DNA of 64,000 bases from Nostoc sp. JL34 (GCF_017114945.1 NZ_JABXKQ010000084.1:1-64000); one strand, 5' to 3'; positions 18,987-28,470 are shown, counted from the stretch's first letter. Translations and numbers: made by a program. The notes: generated by a model not told the origin, from the letters alone.

Positions 18987-19217
18987 GCTCCCGCACTTGT
19001 TGATATAGCTCCCGCACTTGTTGATATAGCTCCTGCACTTGTTGATATAGCTCCCGCACTTGTTGATATAGCTCCCGCACTTGCTGATATAGCTCCCGCA
19101 CTTGCTGATATAGCTCCTGCACTTGTCGATTTAGCTCCCACACTTGCTGATATAGCTCCCGCACTTGCTGATATAGCTCCCGCACTTGCTGATATAGCTC
19201 CCGCACTTGCTGATACC
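18987..19217. repeat. Eleven tandem copies of a 21-bp unit
   Basis: Eleven units of GCTCCCGCACTTGYTGATAT(A) follow each other without gaps. They differ mainly at unit position 6 (C/T) and position 14 (T/C); unit 7 also reads CGATTTA and unit 8 has CACACTT. Because 21 is a multiple of three, one + frame (APALVDI repeat) and all three - frames are open, one of them giving the heptad ELYQQVR. No frame has a convincing start. It fills the 440-bp gap between the STAND-CHASE2 gene and the next ATPase gene. Confidence 0.95.
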
Positions 19218-19286
19218 GCTAACGTTGTGCCATTTTACAAAATACCTGATAGTTAAGGGCGTAGAACTCTACGCCTCACAGCCGAT

Positions 19287-20591
19287 TTATAACTTAAATT
19301 CCTTGGCTTCTGCCAAAATCGGATTGACATCAAACCACGAACCATCCTCATTCCGGTATTCAAATACAAACATACTGCGGAGCAAAAGTTCGTATCTTTC
19401 ATGACCTCTCAAGCTTTTCTCTTGCGTCACCTCACGCAGTAATTCCCATTCATCGGGCGTAATTGCCAAAGTTAGCTCATTGCGGCGTTGTTTAATCACC
19501 CTATTTACACACTCACGCGACAAAGGTGGGTCTTCTTGCTGAAGACAGCGAAACAATAACATCAACAAATTACGCAAATGACCACCGCTAACTTGGCAAA
19601 GTCGCTCTAAAGTATCAGGACTATCAAAAACCTCAGTAATTAAATTCCGACTTTGTTCCCAACTGACACCAGGAAAAGCCCTCGCCATGACCATCTGTTG
19701 CAGTAGCGTAATTCCTTGTGAGAATTGCGAACCATCTTGTAATTGCACAGGAACCATCGGTAAAACCTTGGGGTCTACGCCAAAGCGATTTGTTAACCTT
19801 CCTAAAGCGTTGGAAAAAATCAACACTAACGGAATGGTATAAACAACATGACAATTTAGCTGGTTTAACTGTTCACCCCGTTCCACAAAGAGATATTCTG
19901 GCTGGTAATGACCGGAAGGTTTCTGAGAGTTATCTACTCTGTCGAGATTATCTATAATTACCACCAGTCCTTTTTTACCCTGCTGCTTGAGTTTTTCTCT
20001 AGCAGGCTTGAGCAATTCTTTGTTAATTGATTCTAAAATGCCATTGGTGCGCGGTTCTAAATATTGCCGTAACTGACCGCGAAGTTTGGGACTATCTTTA
20101 GTTTTGGCGGTAATCTTGGCAATACCTACAGATAATTCCGCCTCAACGCCTATATCTAGCGGCGTTTGCAAAAACTCAGAAATTTCCGTAAACAGATTTT
20201 TAAAGTATCCTGGTTTGAGGTTAATTTTGATTGCTTCTAGACTTTGACTCACCTCACGAGCTACTGCTAATAAAATATCTGTAACATCAATATCAGCCAT
20301 ATCCAGGCTTTGGCTAGACTCGAAATAAACGACATGCAATCCCTGCTGCTCTAACTCTGCTTTCAGCCGCAGTAACTCAGTGGATTTGCCACAACCTATA
20401 TGTCCTGTAAATAATTGACAGGTAGGTTCTTCAGGTGCAAGGCGGGTGATAGTTCGTCCTAATTCTTCAATAATCTTGGCACCACGAACTTTAGAGAAAT
20501 CAATATAATACTGTCTATCTTCCGGTTTGCTTACAACCAGAGTCTTACTGGGGTTGCAAGCCTGAAAAAACCTGACTAAATCTAGTTTCAT
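19287..20591 (-). CDS. P-loop AAA/STAND-like ATPase
   Basis: A 434-residue soluble protein with P-loop GHIGCGKST near residue 63 and Walker B VVIIDNLDRV near 205, followed by a sensor-like helical region and a winged-helix-like C-terminus. It resembles ATPases that often accompany STAND or CHASE2 proteins in cyanobacteria. The frame also allows a TTG at 20594, but the adjacent ATG is the likely start. The gene precedes the STAND-CHASE2 gene in the direction of transcription, so the two may act together. The substrate or partner is unknown. Confidence 0.8.
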   Translation of the reverse strand: MKLDLVRFFQACNPSKTLVVSKPEDRQYYIDFSKVRGAKIIEELGRTITRLAPEEPTCQLFTGHIGCGKSTELLRLKAELEQQGLHVVYFESSQSLDMADIDVTDILLAVAREVSQSLEAIKINLKPGYFKNLFTEISEFLQTPLDIGVEAELSVGIAKITAKTKDSPKLRGQLRQYLEPRTNGILESINKELLKPAREKLKQQGKKGLVVIIDNLDRVDNSQKPSGHYQPEYLFVERGEQLNQLNCHVVYTIPLVLIFSNALGRLTNRFGVDPKVLPMVPVQLQDGSQFSQGITLLQQMVMARAFPGVSWEQSRNLITEVFDSPDTLERLCQVSGGHLRNLLMLLFRCLQQEDPPLSRECVNRVIKQRRNELTLAITPDEWELLREVTQEKSLRGHERYELLLRSMFVFEYRNEDGSWFDVNPILAEAKEFKL

Positions 20592-20724
20592 CAAAAATCA
20601 CCTGAAATCAGCCTGACGCTCTTGCCCATTTCAGTGATTATACAGACGACAAAGCCGCTATTTCGGAAAAAACTTCTTCAAAATGACTGATTAAGAACTT
20701 CCAAGCGAAAAAATATCTAACTTT

Positions 20725-21025
20725 TCTTGTGGGGCGCGTGTCTCACCCGCCTACAACCAAGGGCGGACAAGATGTCATTGGTGTCAAGTTAAGCTCAAAC
20801 TTCCTATGTCAATAAGCATTTAGGCTTAAAAATTCGGTTTGAAAGGGACAAAAAACGAACTTTTTCATGGACTATTAATGCTTTGTTTATTAGCATCACT
20901 CCCAGCTTGCGTATAAAAGTCAGAAAAAAGTTCACCTTTATACTTCGTTCCTAACAAAACCTATCGTTGACAAATGGGTTTTAACCTTAAGTTGACACTA
21001 ATGACAAGATGTCCACCCCACAAGA
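20725..21025. mobile_element. MITE-like element with long imperfect inverted ends
   Basis: The ends read TCTTGTGGGG (20725-20734) and CCCCACAAGA (21016-21025). Inside them, about 35 further bases match in inverted order (GTCATTGGTGTCAAGTTAAG against CTTAAGTTGACACTAATGAC). The element is about 300 bp and has no coding capacity. The 9-mer AAATATCTA occurs on both sides (20711-20719 and 21025-21033), which may be a target duplication although the left copy is offset by a few bases. The right end abuts the glcF stop codon. A much smaller element with the same outer ends lies inside the synthase gene at 55435. Confidence 0.65.
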
Positions 21026-21030
21026 AATAT

Positions 21031-22386
21031 CTACAATTTCAATTTCTCACCGCGAATCGAATAATCTAACAACTCCATCGGGTGAATAACTGAAATCTTC
21101 TTACCTTGCAACTGCAAATGTTTTGTAATCTGCAAAGTACACCCCGGATTAGCAGAAGCAATTAACTCAGCACCAGTATTCAACAAATTCTCTACTTTTT
21201 GCCGACCTAATTCTTCAGAAACTTCTGGTTGCAGCATATTATAGACTCCAGCACTGCCACAACATAAAGCTGCGTCTATTGGTTCTCTCAACTTCACCCC
21301 TGGAATTTGCCGCAATATCTGACGCGGTTGGACGCTAATCTTTTGTCCATGCAATAAATGACAAGCATCTTGATAAACTAAATTCAAGGTTTTATCAGTC
21401 AGTGGCGATAATTTTGCTGTTAACCCAACAGTTGCCAAAAATTCTTGAGCATCTTTAACCTTAGCTGCAAAATCCTTTGCCTTTTCCCGATATTCTGGGT
21501 CATCTTCTAAGATATGACCATATTCTTTCAAAGTATGACCACAACCAGCAGCATTGATAATTACAAAATCCACATCCGTCTTGGCAAAACTATCAATCAT
21601 CTGCCTTGCTAAAGCTTTCGCCTGTTCTGTTTGTCCTTGGTGTTCGGGAAGCGCCGCACAACAACCTTGAGATTTCGGAATCACAACTTCACAACCATTG
21701 GCTGTTAAAACGCGCACTGTTGCTTCATTCACGGGGGAGAAAAATAGCCTTTGGACGCAACCTAAAATCATCCCAACTCGGTAGCGCTTCTCACCTTTAG
21801 CGGGAATCACAGTAGGTAAACTATCCTGAAAAGATTTGAGAGTGATTTCTGGCAGAATTGATTCCATTGCTGCCAAACGGGGTGATATTTTATTGAGTAA
21901 ACCCGTAGCCCGAAATAATTTGGCAAAACCCAACTTTTGATAAACCAACAACGGAACTAGTAAAACTCGTAAAAGATTGGGATAGGGAAACAGAGAAAAT
22001 ATCAGTTGACGAAAAAATTGGTCTGGTAAACTGCGGGGATAATTCCGTTCAACTTGGTGACGAGTTGCAGAAATTAACTTGTCATACTGCACACCAGAAG
22101 GACAAGTACTCACACAAGCAAGACACCCCAAACAAGAATCAAAATGTTCTACTGTTGCCGTATTCAGGGCAATCTCACCCTCATTAATCGCATCCATTAA
22201 ATAGATACGTCCTCTAGGAGAATCCATCTCCTTGCCAAGTACCCGATAACTGGGACAAGTCGAGAGACAAAATCCACAATGTACACAACTATCAATCAAC
22301 TTCGGGTCAGGCGGATGATTAACATCAAACCCCTTTAAATTCTTTAAACTAGCTGTATTATTAACAGAATTTTCTGAAACTTGCAT
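21031..22386 (-). CDS. glcF: Glycolate dehydrogenase iron-sulfur subunit GlcF-like
   Basis: A 451-residue protein with two N-terminal [4Fe-4S] motifs, CVHCGFCLSTCPSYR (near residue 37) and CLGCLACVSTCPSG (near 88), followed by two CCG-type cysteine-rich domains (SQGCCAALPEHQG and DAALCCGSAGVY). This is the GlcF layout: it passes electrons from the flavin subunits of glycolate dehydrogenase to the quinone pool, part of photorespiratory glycolate oxidation. The open frame extends to a TTG at 22446; the ATG at 22386 is preferred. glcE lies 92 bp upstream on the same strand. The catalytic glcD is not in the window. Confidence 0.9.
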   Translation of the reverse strand: MQVSENSVNNTASLKNLKGFDVNHPPDPKLIDSCVHCGFCLSTCPSYRVLGKEMDSPRGRIYLMDAINEGEIALNTATVEHFDSCLGCLACVSTCPSGVQYDKLISATRHQVERNYPRSLPDQFFRQLIFSLFPYPNLLRVLLVPLLVYQKLGFAKLFRATGLLNKISPRLAAMESILPEITLKSFQDSLPTVIPAKGEKRYRVGMILGCVQRLFFSPVNEATVRVLTANGCEVVIPKSQGCCAALPEHQGQTEQAKALARQMIDSFAKTDVDFVIINAAGCGHTLKEYGHILEDDPEYREKAKDFAAKVKDAQEFLATVGLTAKLSPLTDKTLNLVYQDACHLLHGQKISVQPRQILRQIPGVKLREPIDAALCCGSAGVYNMLQPEVSEELGRQKVENLLNTGAELIASANPGCTLQITKHLQLQGKKISVIHPMELLDYSIRGEKLKL

Positions 22387-22478
22387 ATAACTTCTTGTCC
22401 CCTCTCTCTTTGCGTCTTTAGAATCCTTGGTGGTAGCCTGCGCCAAGTTGCTGGCTGCATGTCTACACTTTCTTAAAA

Positions 22479-23792
22479 CTAAATTTCACCCACAAACCGA
22501 CCAGGGCTTAAAATATTTTTACTATCAAATTGTTCCTTAATACGGCGCATCAACGGCAAAGCGTTGCCAGTATAACCCCAAACATCTATTTGTTGTTTAA
22601 CCGCTATTGGTGCTGACAAAATTGTTAAAAAACCTCTATGAGCTTGAGTGCGATCGCGGATTTGAAAAACTTGATTTTTACTCTCTAATTGTAACAAACC
22701 TAAACCACTACTAATATGAATTAAACCCCACTCTACCTGAGTCAAAATCTCTATAGCAGCAGTAGGTAACACTCCTATTTTGCAGGTAATTACAGATTCT
22801 GTAGCAGTAGTATGTATTTGTTCTTGCAATCTCTGCCATAGATTAGCTTCATCAGTATCTGCAAAAATTGTCCCATCTAATCCCAACTTTTGCCCAACTT
22901 GCAAAACTCGGTTTGACTGTTCTTTAACACTCTCACTAATACTTTGAAAGCGAGCAATTAATCCCAGTCCTTGACCCAACCCTAAACTAGACACCAATTT
23001 AGTTGATAGCAAATCAGCCTGGACTGGTGTTAACGCCGAACCTCGAAGGATATCAGCCGCTTGGGATACAGCCTCTGCACTGCCGGTCAATACCACCGTC
23101 CCTGATGCTTCTGATAGCGGATACAGGCGAAAAGTTAGCTGACTAATAAAACCTAATGTGCCATAAGACCCCGTAAGCAACTTCATTAAGTCATATCCAG
23201 CAACATTTTTAACTACTCTTCCCCCAGCTTTAGCAATTTCTCCATCAGCACGGACAAAGGTAATACCTAGTAACTGGTCGCGCACACTACCATAGCGTTG
23301 CCGCAGAGAACCTGTATCACCTGTGGCAACAATACCGCCAATAGTAGCTGACTCTGGTGCTGTGGGATCAAGGGCGAGAAATTGCCGCGACTTTGCCAAA
23401 AGTGCTTGCAAATCGGAGAACTTCATCCCCGCTTCTACTGTGACAGTCAAATCGCCAACAGCGTGTTCAATCAGTTGGTTGATGCGTTCCGTACTAACTA
23501 CGACATCAACACCCTTAGCTAAACCACCCCAGTTGAGTTTACTGCCACTACCACAGGGGAGGACACGCCAGTTGTTTGTGTGAGCAGTAGCGATGACTGC
23601 GGCTAGCTGTTCTTGGCTACGAGGATAGACAATACAACTGGGAAGTTTCCCAGAAGCTATAGCCTGCTGGATACGTTTTTGCTGACCTAGTTCGAGATTT
23701 TCCCAAAGACAAATAGCATTTTCTTCATCGACGATAGATGCAAGTTCAGAAGCGCAGACGCCTTGCGGCTTGTCGTTAGACATCGCTTTCAT
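22479..23792 (-). CDS. glcE: Glycolate dehydrogenase FAD-binding subunit GlcE-like
   Basis: A 437-residue FAD-linked oxidase of the PCMH/VAO fold. The FAD motif RVLPCGSGSKLNWGG lies in the N-terminal third, followed by LALDPTAPESATIGGIVATGDTG and GGRVVKNVAGYDLMKLLTGS, both typical of GlcE/GlcD. The C-terminus ends with the conserved FDSKNILSPGRF. It should pair with the GlcF encoded next. The frame reaches a TTG at 23843; ATGs at 23792 and 23783 are more plausible starts, and no ribosome site decides between them. Confidence 0.9.
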   Translation of the reverse strand: MKAMSNDKPQGVCASELASIVDEENAICLWENLELGQQKRIQQAIASGKLPSCIVYPRSQEQLAAVIATAHTNNWRVLPCGSGSKLNWGGLAKGVDVVVSTERINQLIEHAVGDLTVTVEAGMKFSDLQALLAKSRQFLALDPTAPESATIGGIVATGDTGSLRQRYGSVRDQLLGITFVRADGEIAKAGGRVVKNVAGYDLMKLLTGSYGTLGFISQLTFRLYPLSEASGTVVLTGSAEAVSQAADILRGSALTPVQADLLSTKLVSSLGLGQGLGLIARFQSISESVKEQSNRVLQVGQKLGLDGTIFADTDEANLWQRLQEQIHTTATESVITCKIGVLPTAAIEILTQVEWGLIHISSGLGLLQLESKNQVFQIRDRTQAHRGFLTILSAPIAVKQQIDVWGYTGNALPLMRRIKEQFDSKNILSPGRFVGEI

Positions 23793-24354
23793 TGAGTTTA
23801 TTTTTTTACGCCCTACTTCTAATTTACTGGCTAACTTGACCAAAAAAGCGCATTGCCATTAATACACGGTGGGTAATTCTGTTGCGAGTTCTGCTTCAAA
23901 AGAGTCAAGGGAGCAAATCCCCTGTCTTGACTCTTTTATAAATTTCTTGCAAAAAAAGCCTTAATATCAATCAGCGATGAAGATGCACCTAACATTTATT
24001 AAACGAACTGCCAAATACGCCAAGAGTCAGGGGAAGCATCCCAAATTTGGAAATTTCAGGAGAGAAAGTAGCAGGTGAGTAAATTTTACTAACCTACTAC
24101 AGGTAGAGTTAGGAGACAGTTGGAATATTTACAACATCTTAATATGGGAAAAATCATAAATTACAGCAGTATTTGTTGAATAGACTAGAGAGGTTTGGAG
24201 AGATATTTAGGCTTAGTCTATTCATTTGAATATTGCTATATAAGTATTATTTTTAATAATAAATTTATGTCGCTCTGATTAACTTTAAAAAAAGGTAGCA
24301 GATGAGTATAATTACCCCTCTGCTACAAGCAAACGGAGGTATAAACTTGATTAT
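23793..24354. other. Intergenic region upstream of glcE
   Basis: There is no gene. It contains a perfect 12-bp hairpin (AAAAGAGTCAAG at 23898-23909, CTTGACTCTTTT at 23936-23947) and two related near-palindromes that both begin GTAGCAGRTGAGTA (24068-24100 and 24295-24326). The second lies just past the ssuE stop codon and could act as its terminator. Confidence 0.6.
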
Positions 24355-24921
24355 TTAATTGGCATGAACCAATTCTTGAGGCGCTGCGGCATCATATTCT
24401 ACAGCTTTAACAAATTCCTTGAGAACGTCTTTGAGTCTTTGCTCAATTTCCTCATCTAACAGGACGCTGTTATCAGCTTGTCGTTGAACTTGTTTGTCTA
24501 CCGCATAAATAGTAGCTAGGATATGCCGCGCTCCTAATTCAGATAACACAGGTTTAAGAGCATATTCAATTGCCAATAAATGAGCGATCGTCCCACCCAG
24601 AGCAATTGGTAACACAGGTTTACCTGTCAATGATTTTTGTGGCAGCAAATCTAGAAATGTTTTTAGCACTCCTGTGTAAGCAGCTTTGTAAATTGGCGTG
24701 GCAATAATCACACCATCTGCTTTTGCTAGTAAAGCTTTTGGCTGTTCTAAAGCAGGGCTGTCGTATCGTCCAAAAACTAAATCTTCAGCAGGCAAATCTC
24801 GAACTGAAATAATGTCTACATGCAAGCCTTCTTGTTGTAAAAGCTTGGCAGTGTATTCGACAAAACCGTAAGTTCTAGATGGATGGGTTGGACTACCTGC
24901 GATCGCTAAAATATTTGCCAT
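24355..24921 (-). CDS. ssuE: NADPH-dependent FMN reductase
   Basis: A 188-residue flavodoxin-like reductase that begins with ILAIAGSPTHPSRTYG, the FMN phosphate-binding loop, with IIATPIYKAAYTG near residue 75. It supplies reduced FMN to the monooxygenase SsuD, which is encoded just upstream on the same strand. AGGAG stands 9 nt before the ATG. Together they release sulfite from alkanesulfonates under sulfur limitation. The ABC transporter genes ssuABC are not present here. Confidence 0.9.
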   Translation of the reverse strand: MANILAIAGSPTHPSRTYGFVEYTAKLLQQEGLHVDIISVRDLPAEDLVFGRYDSPALEQPKALLAKADGVIIATPIYKAAYTGVLKTFLDLLPQKSLTGKPVLPIALGGTIAHLLAIEYALKPVLSELGARHILATIYAVDKQVQRQADNSVLLDEEIEQRLKDVLKEFVKAVEYDAAAPQELVHAN

Positions 24922-24939
24922 TGAATTAAACTCCTATGT

Positions 24940-25045
24940 ATTAATGGGGATTGGGGAAGGTGGGGCCCCCTCTGGGGATAAGGGGTAATGGGGGACTGGG
25001 GATTGGGATTGGGGATTGGGGACAAGGGGGAATTATTCAACAAGT
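24940..25045. repeat. G-rich heptamer repeat between ssuD and ssuE
   Basis: Degenerate copies of GGGGATT/GGGGACT fill the 207-bp spacer between two genes that otherwise form an operon. It is the same repeat family as at the window start and inside the synthase gene. Confidence 0.8.
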
Positions 25046-25128
25046 CTCTTCCTTGTCTACCCCCTCTTCCTTTTCTCCCTTGCCTCTTCTGCATTTTCAA
25101 TGCCCAATCCCTAATACCCTAAACTTTA

Positions 25129-26289
25129 CTAGGATATGGATGTGGCTTTCTGGTTATGCTGCTGCTTAGGGAAATCTTCATTTGCAACAATCTCGCCAAA
25201 TGGACTTAAGACATGTTGCTTCTCTACTGCGGGTAAGTTCTCTAAAGGCAAATGGGGAAACAGAAGTTCTGCAACTCGATAAGCTTCCTCTAGGTGGGGA
25301 TAGCCAGAAAGGATAAAGGACTCAATACCTAAATCTGCATATTCCAACATCCTCGCCGCTACAGTTTGGGGATCGCCTACTAAGGCTGTTCCCGCACCAC
25401 CGCGTACCAAACCGACTCCCGCCCACAGGTTCGGGCTAATCTCTAATGCCTCACGATTACCGTGGTGTAATTGAGTCATCCGTTGTTGTCCAACTGAATC
25501 CATCCGCGCATAAGCTTTTTGGGCTTTAGCGATCGCCTCGTCATCTACATACTTAATCAATTGATTGGCCGCATCCCAAGCTTCACTCTCGGTTTCGCGC
25601 ACAATCACATGTAGGCGAATCCCAAACCGCACAGTCCGACCTTCTGATAAAGCAAGTCTGCGAACTGATGCAATCTTCTCGGCTACTTGCGCCGGTGGTT
25701 CACCCCAAGTCAGATAAACATCTATATGCTTGGCAGCAATGTTTTGAGCAATGGGAGAGGAACCACCAAACCACAAGGGCGGATATGGCTTCTGAACAGG
25801 TGGAAACAGTAGCTTACCATCCTGAATGTTGAGATAGTCGCCTTGGAGATTGGCTTGTTCACCACTAGCGATCGCTCGCCATACTGTCAAAAATTCATCT
25901 GTTAATTCATACCGCTGATCGTGATCCAAATGCAAGCCATCTCCCGCTAACTCCACGGGATCGCCTCCTGTCACGACATTTATCAGCAAGCGTCCTCCAG
26001 AGAGGCGATCAAAGGTCGCCGCCATCCGCGCTGCCACTCCAGGTGATACCAAGCCAGGACGAATCGCCACCAAAAAACGCATCTGTCGTGTCAGTGATAC
26101 CAAGGTTGACGCTACAATCCAAGCATCTTCGCAAGAACGACCAGTGGGCAGTAATGCCCCTGTATAACCAAGGTCATCCACTGCTTGGGCAATCTGCCGT
26201 AAATAAGGAAAGCTTACTGCCCGTCCACCTGTAGCAGTTGCAAGGTAACGTCCGTCACCGTGGGTTGGGATGAACCATAGTAGCTGCAT
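25129..26289 (-). CDS. ssuD: FMNH2-dependent alkanesulfonate monooxygenase
   Basis: A 386-residue luciferase-family enzyme. It starts [14 protein letters not shown] and contains [25 protein letters not shown] and [11 protein letters not shown], all typical of SsuD. It oxidises alkanesulfonates to aldehyde and sulfite with reduced flavin from SsuE, which is encoded downstream on the same strand. It is divergent from the mgtC-like gene. Confidence 0.93.
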   Translation of the reverse strand: MQLLWFIPTHGDGRYLATATGGRAVSFPYLRQIAQAVDDLGYTGALLPTGRSCEDAWIVASTLVSLTRQMRFLVAIRPGLVSPGVAARMAATFDRLSGGRLLINVVTGGDPVELAGDGLHLDHDQRYELTDEFLTVWRAIASGEQANLQGDYLNIQDGKLLFPPVQKPYPPLWFGGSSPIAQNIAAKHIDVYLTWGEPPAQVAEKIASVRRLALSEGRTVRFGIRLHVIVRETESEAWDAANQLIKYVDDEAIAKAQKAYARMDSVGQQRMTQLHHGNREALEISPNLWAGVGLVRGGAGTALVGDPQTVAARMLEYADLGIESFILSGYPHLEEAYRVAELLFPHLPLENLPAVEKQHVLSPFGEIVANEDFPKQQHNQKATSIS

Positions 26290-26708
26290 GAGTCCTGTCC
26301 TTTTAAACTACGGCAATTCGATAGAAATACCGTGCTTTATTTCTAGATTTAGAGTATCACACATTCTACTTAAGCAAGCAAGAAGTTTTCAGAAAACTCC
26401 GGTATTCCTATCAGACCAATGTATATTAGGCAGTGTTCAATAAGCTAGCGATCAAAAAAATTCGGGATTGGGGTATTGTGATTCTCTTCTGCTCCTCTGC
26501 CCCTTTCCTTCCGTCTCTGGGAAGAATACAGCGATGGTAGCATTGTGTATATTAGTTTACTTATCCCTAACCTTCTGTTAAATTAACCTTAATGTACGCC
26601 AAGCTGATTGACTTAATGTACTTAGTTTTCAGCTATGAACGTGGGTAGCCATCCAGCCCACTGGCAATAGGCGCAAAGTTTCGTTCTGTCTCTAGGAGAA
26701 ATAAAGCA
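26290..26708. other. Divergent promoter region, ssuD / mgtC-like
   Basis: About 420 bp between divergent genes. I see no gene and no hairpin strong enough to call; a riboswitch or sulfur-control site could not be identified by eye. Confidence 0.4.
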
Positions 26709-27242
26709 ATGGGGCCGATGTTTATTGCTGCCAACGATTGGCCACATATAGCGTTGAGATTGTCTTTGGCACTCCTGGTTGGTTGCTTGATTGGATTTAA
26801 CCGTCAGCAAGGGGGTAGACCAGCAGGGATGAGAACATTCATGCTTGTGAGTATGGGGGCAGCACTATTCGTGATGATTCCTTTGCAGGCTGAGGGTGAG
26901 AGTCCCTATGCTGCCACCAATGCACTGAGTCGCACAATTCAAGGTGTAGCTACCGGGATCGGATTTCTTGGAGCTGGATTGATTTTACAAGAGTCTCCGA
27001 GAAAATCTGCAACGCCAAAAGTAAAAGGTTTAACTACAGCCGCTTGTGTCTGGACTGCGGCCGGATTGGGGGCTGCGATTGGTTGTGGTCTGTGGCAAAT
27101 GGGATTATTGGGAGGGCTACTGACCCTAATTACCCTAAGTGGTGTGAAGCGGCTCAATCACGCATTTGTGTTTTTGACGAGTCGGGGTAAACAGGGGACT
27201 ACTCAGGATATCACAACCACCTCTGATGAAGATGATGATTGA
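26709..27242 (+). CDS. MgtC/SapB family membrane protein
   Basis: A 177-residue integral membrane protein. Four to five hydrophobic helices include the family signature GCLIGFNRQQGGRPAGMRTFMLVSMGAA split over helices 1-2, and LSRTIQGVATGIGFLGAGLI. The C-terminus is short, acidic and without the ACT-like domain of classical MgtC. Relatives are linked to Mg2+ limitation and membrane potential control. GGAG lies 10 nt before the ATG; an ATG at 26718 is an alternative. Confidence 0.85.
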   Translation: MGPMFIAANDWPHIALRLSLALLVGCLIGFNRQQGGRPAGMRTFMLVSMGAALFVMIPLQAEGESPYAATNALSRTIQGVATGIGFLGAGLILQESPRKSATPKVKGLTTAACVWTAAGLGAAIGCGLWQMGLLGGLLTLITLSGVKRLNHAFVFLTSRGKQGTTQDITTTSDEDDD

Positions 27243-27473
27243 CCGTGGCTATGCTCCAATTTAAATCTATACTTACCTATTGCCCAAAATCGGAGCAAAT
27301 TGATCGGATTCCCGCCTCGTATTTTGTTGAAAAATAATTTGTTGTTTCTTAGCTAATTTTAATCAGTTTATCAGGGCTAACTCAGGGCGATCGCTAATTA
27401 TAGTTATTTATGTAGGGAATCCCGTACTGGAATTGATTGGCCAGTTAACCGGAAAATAGAAAATAATAGATAT

Positions 27474-27968
27474 ATGGACAAACGGTATTTTTTACAGGCT
27501 AGTGCAGTAATAGTCGGCACGGCATTGTTATCAAGGTATATAAATTGGGGGTCAGAAGCAATGACAACTTCTAAGAGTGGATTTGAAATTACCAAACCAG
27601 AGTCAGAATGGCGCACAATTTTAACGCCAGAACAGTTTAATGTATTGCGTAAACATGGGACTGAACGCTCTCACACCAGCCCACTAGACAAGGAATACGA
27701 TCCAGGTACTTATTTTTGTGCAGCCTGTGAACAACCATTGTTTACATCTGATACCAAATTTAACAGTGGTACTGGCTGGCCTAGCTTTTTTAACCCGATT
27801 GAAGGTGCGATCGCTACTACTGTAGATAAGTCGTTATTTACGACCAGAACTGAAGTGCATTGTAGTCGCTGTGGTGGTCATCTGGGACATGTTTTTGATG
27901 ATGGCCCTGCACCCACTGGCAAACGCTACTGCATGAATGGTGTTTCGCTAACGTTTGTCCCTGCTTGA
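27474..27968 (+). CDS. msrB: Peptide-methionine (R)-S-oxide reductase
   Basis: A 164-residue MsrB. Two CxxC pairs bind zinc (CAACE near residue 81, CSRCGGHLGHVF near 131), and RYCMNG supplies the catalytic Cys; FNSGTGWPSF is also diagnostic. The N-terminus starts with a hydrophobic stretch (residues about 4-22) that may be a signal or membrane anchor, so the enzyme could act outside the cytoplasm or at the thylakoid. If translation starts at the internal ATG (27561) the protein would be cytoplasmic. Confidence 0.93.
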   Translation: MDKRYFLQASAVIVGTALLSRYINWGSEAMTTSKSGFEITKPESEWRTILTPEQFNVLRKHGTERSHTSPLDKEYDPGTYFCAACEQPLFTSDTKFNSGTGWPSFFNPIEGAIATTVDKSLFTTRTEVHCSRCGGHLGHVFDDGPAPTGKRYCMNGVSLTFVPA

Positions 27969-28090
27969 TAAGTTGCGACGCCGATAGCGAAGCGGTAGCG
28001 AGTCATCGAGCGTCATAGCCCGTTGTAGAAATCGCAGATACAACCTAAATTCTTAGATTTTGAGGCTTGACCAAGGGTGAATAAATTTTT

Positions 28091-28134
28091 GACAATATTT
28101 TTTCCTATTCAGTCCTACTGGATAAAATATTGTC
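28091..28134. terminator. 11-bp perfect hairpin after msrB
   Basis: GACAATATTTT (28091-28101) and AAAATATTGTC (28124-28134) are perfect complements. The hairpin lies between msrB and an oppositely oriented small frame, so it may terminate both. Confidence 0.5.
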
Positions 28135-28188
28135 AATTTAAGGAAATACAACTCTTGGTCTTCGCTAGAGCTATTTACCTAAATCGTC

Positions 28189-28279
28189 CTATTTGCTTGG
28201 ATCTTTTTTATCCTTTTTGTCTTTGGGATCTTTTTTAGGTTTTTTAGCTTCTTTGTTACTTTTTCTTTCCTTTGACATC
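28189..28279 (-). pseudogene. Small Lys-rich ORF broken by a one-base shift
   Basis: On the - strand an ATG at 28277-28279 with GGAG 8 nt upstream opens MSKERK and then meets TAA after a run of six A. If one A of that run is ignored, the frame continues as SNKEAKKPKKDPKDKK and closes at the TAG at 28189-28191, giving a protein of about 29 residues. The N-terminus MSKERKSNKEAKKP resembles a tiny Lys-rich protein found in many proteobacteria. Either the gene is frameshifted, the base run is a sequencing error, or the shift is bypassed by slippage. Confidence 0.45.
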
Positions 28280-28470
28280 AGTGTTCTCCAACTAGGTTAA
28301 TCAGTGAAAGCTTTCACATTTTGCCGTTAGTAAATCAGGAAATGACTTACCTGATATTCTTTTAAGGCAAAAAAGAAATTATCAAACATAAATGCTACTA
28401 ACTACCATGATACGGTGTTGTTTGATTTTCTTCTTACAGCCTTTTTGATCTATTTGAAAAAGAATTTCCT

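Noticed and set aside
18870-19256. Open frame of 128 codons (+) and 107 codons (-) through the 21-bp repeats
   Set aside because: They stay open only because the repeat unit is a multiple of three; the + ATG has no ribosome site and the - frame would start at a GTG inside the repeat, with TAG directly before it.
23898-23947. Perfect 12-bp hairpin upstream of glcE as a riboswitch
   Set aside because: It is a simple stem-loop with no conserved aptamer features; a terminator or dispersed repeat is more likely.
28255-28266. A_AAA_AAG as a programmed -1 frameshift site in the Lys-rich micro-ORF
   Set aside because: The continuing frame requires +1 (or one A fewer), while this slippery heptamer promotes -1, so it does not restore the frame.
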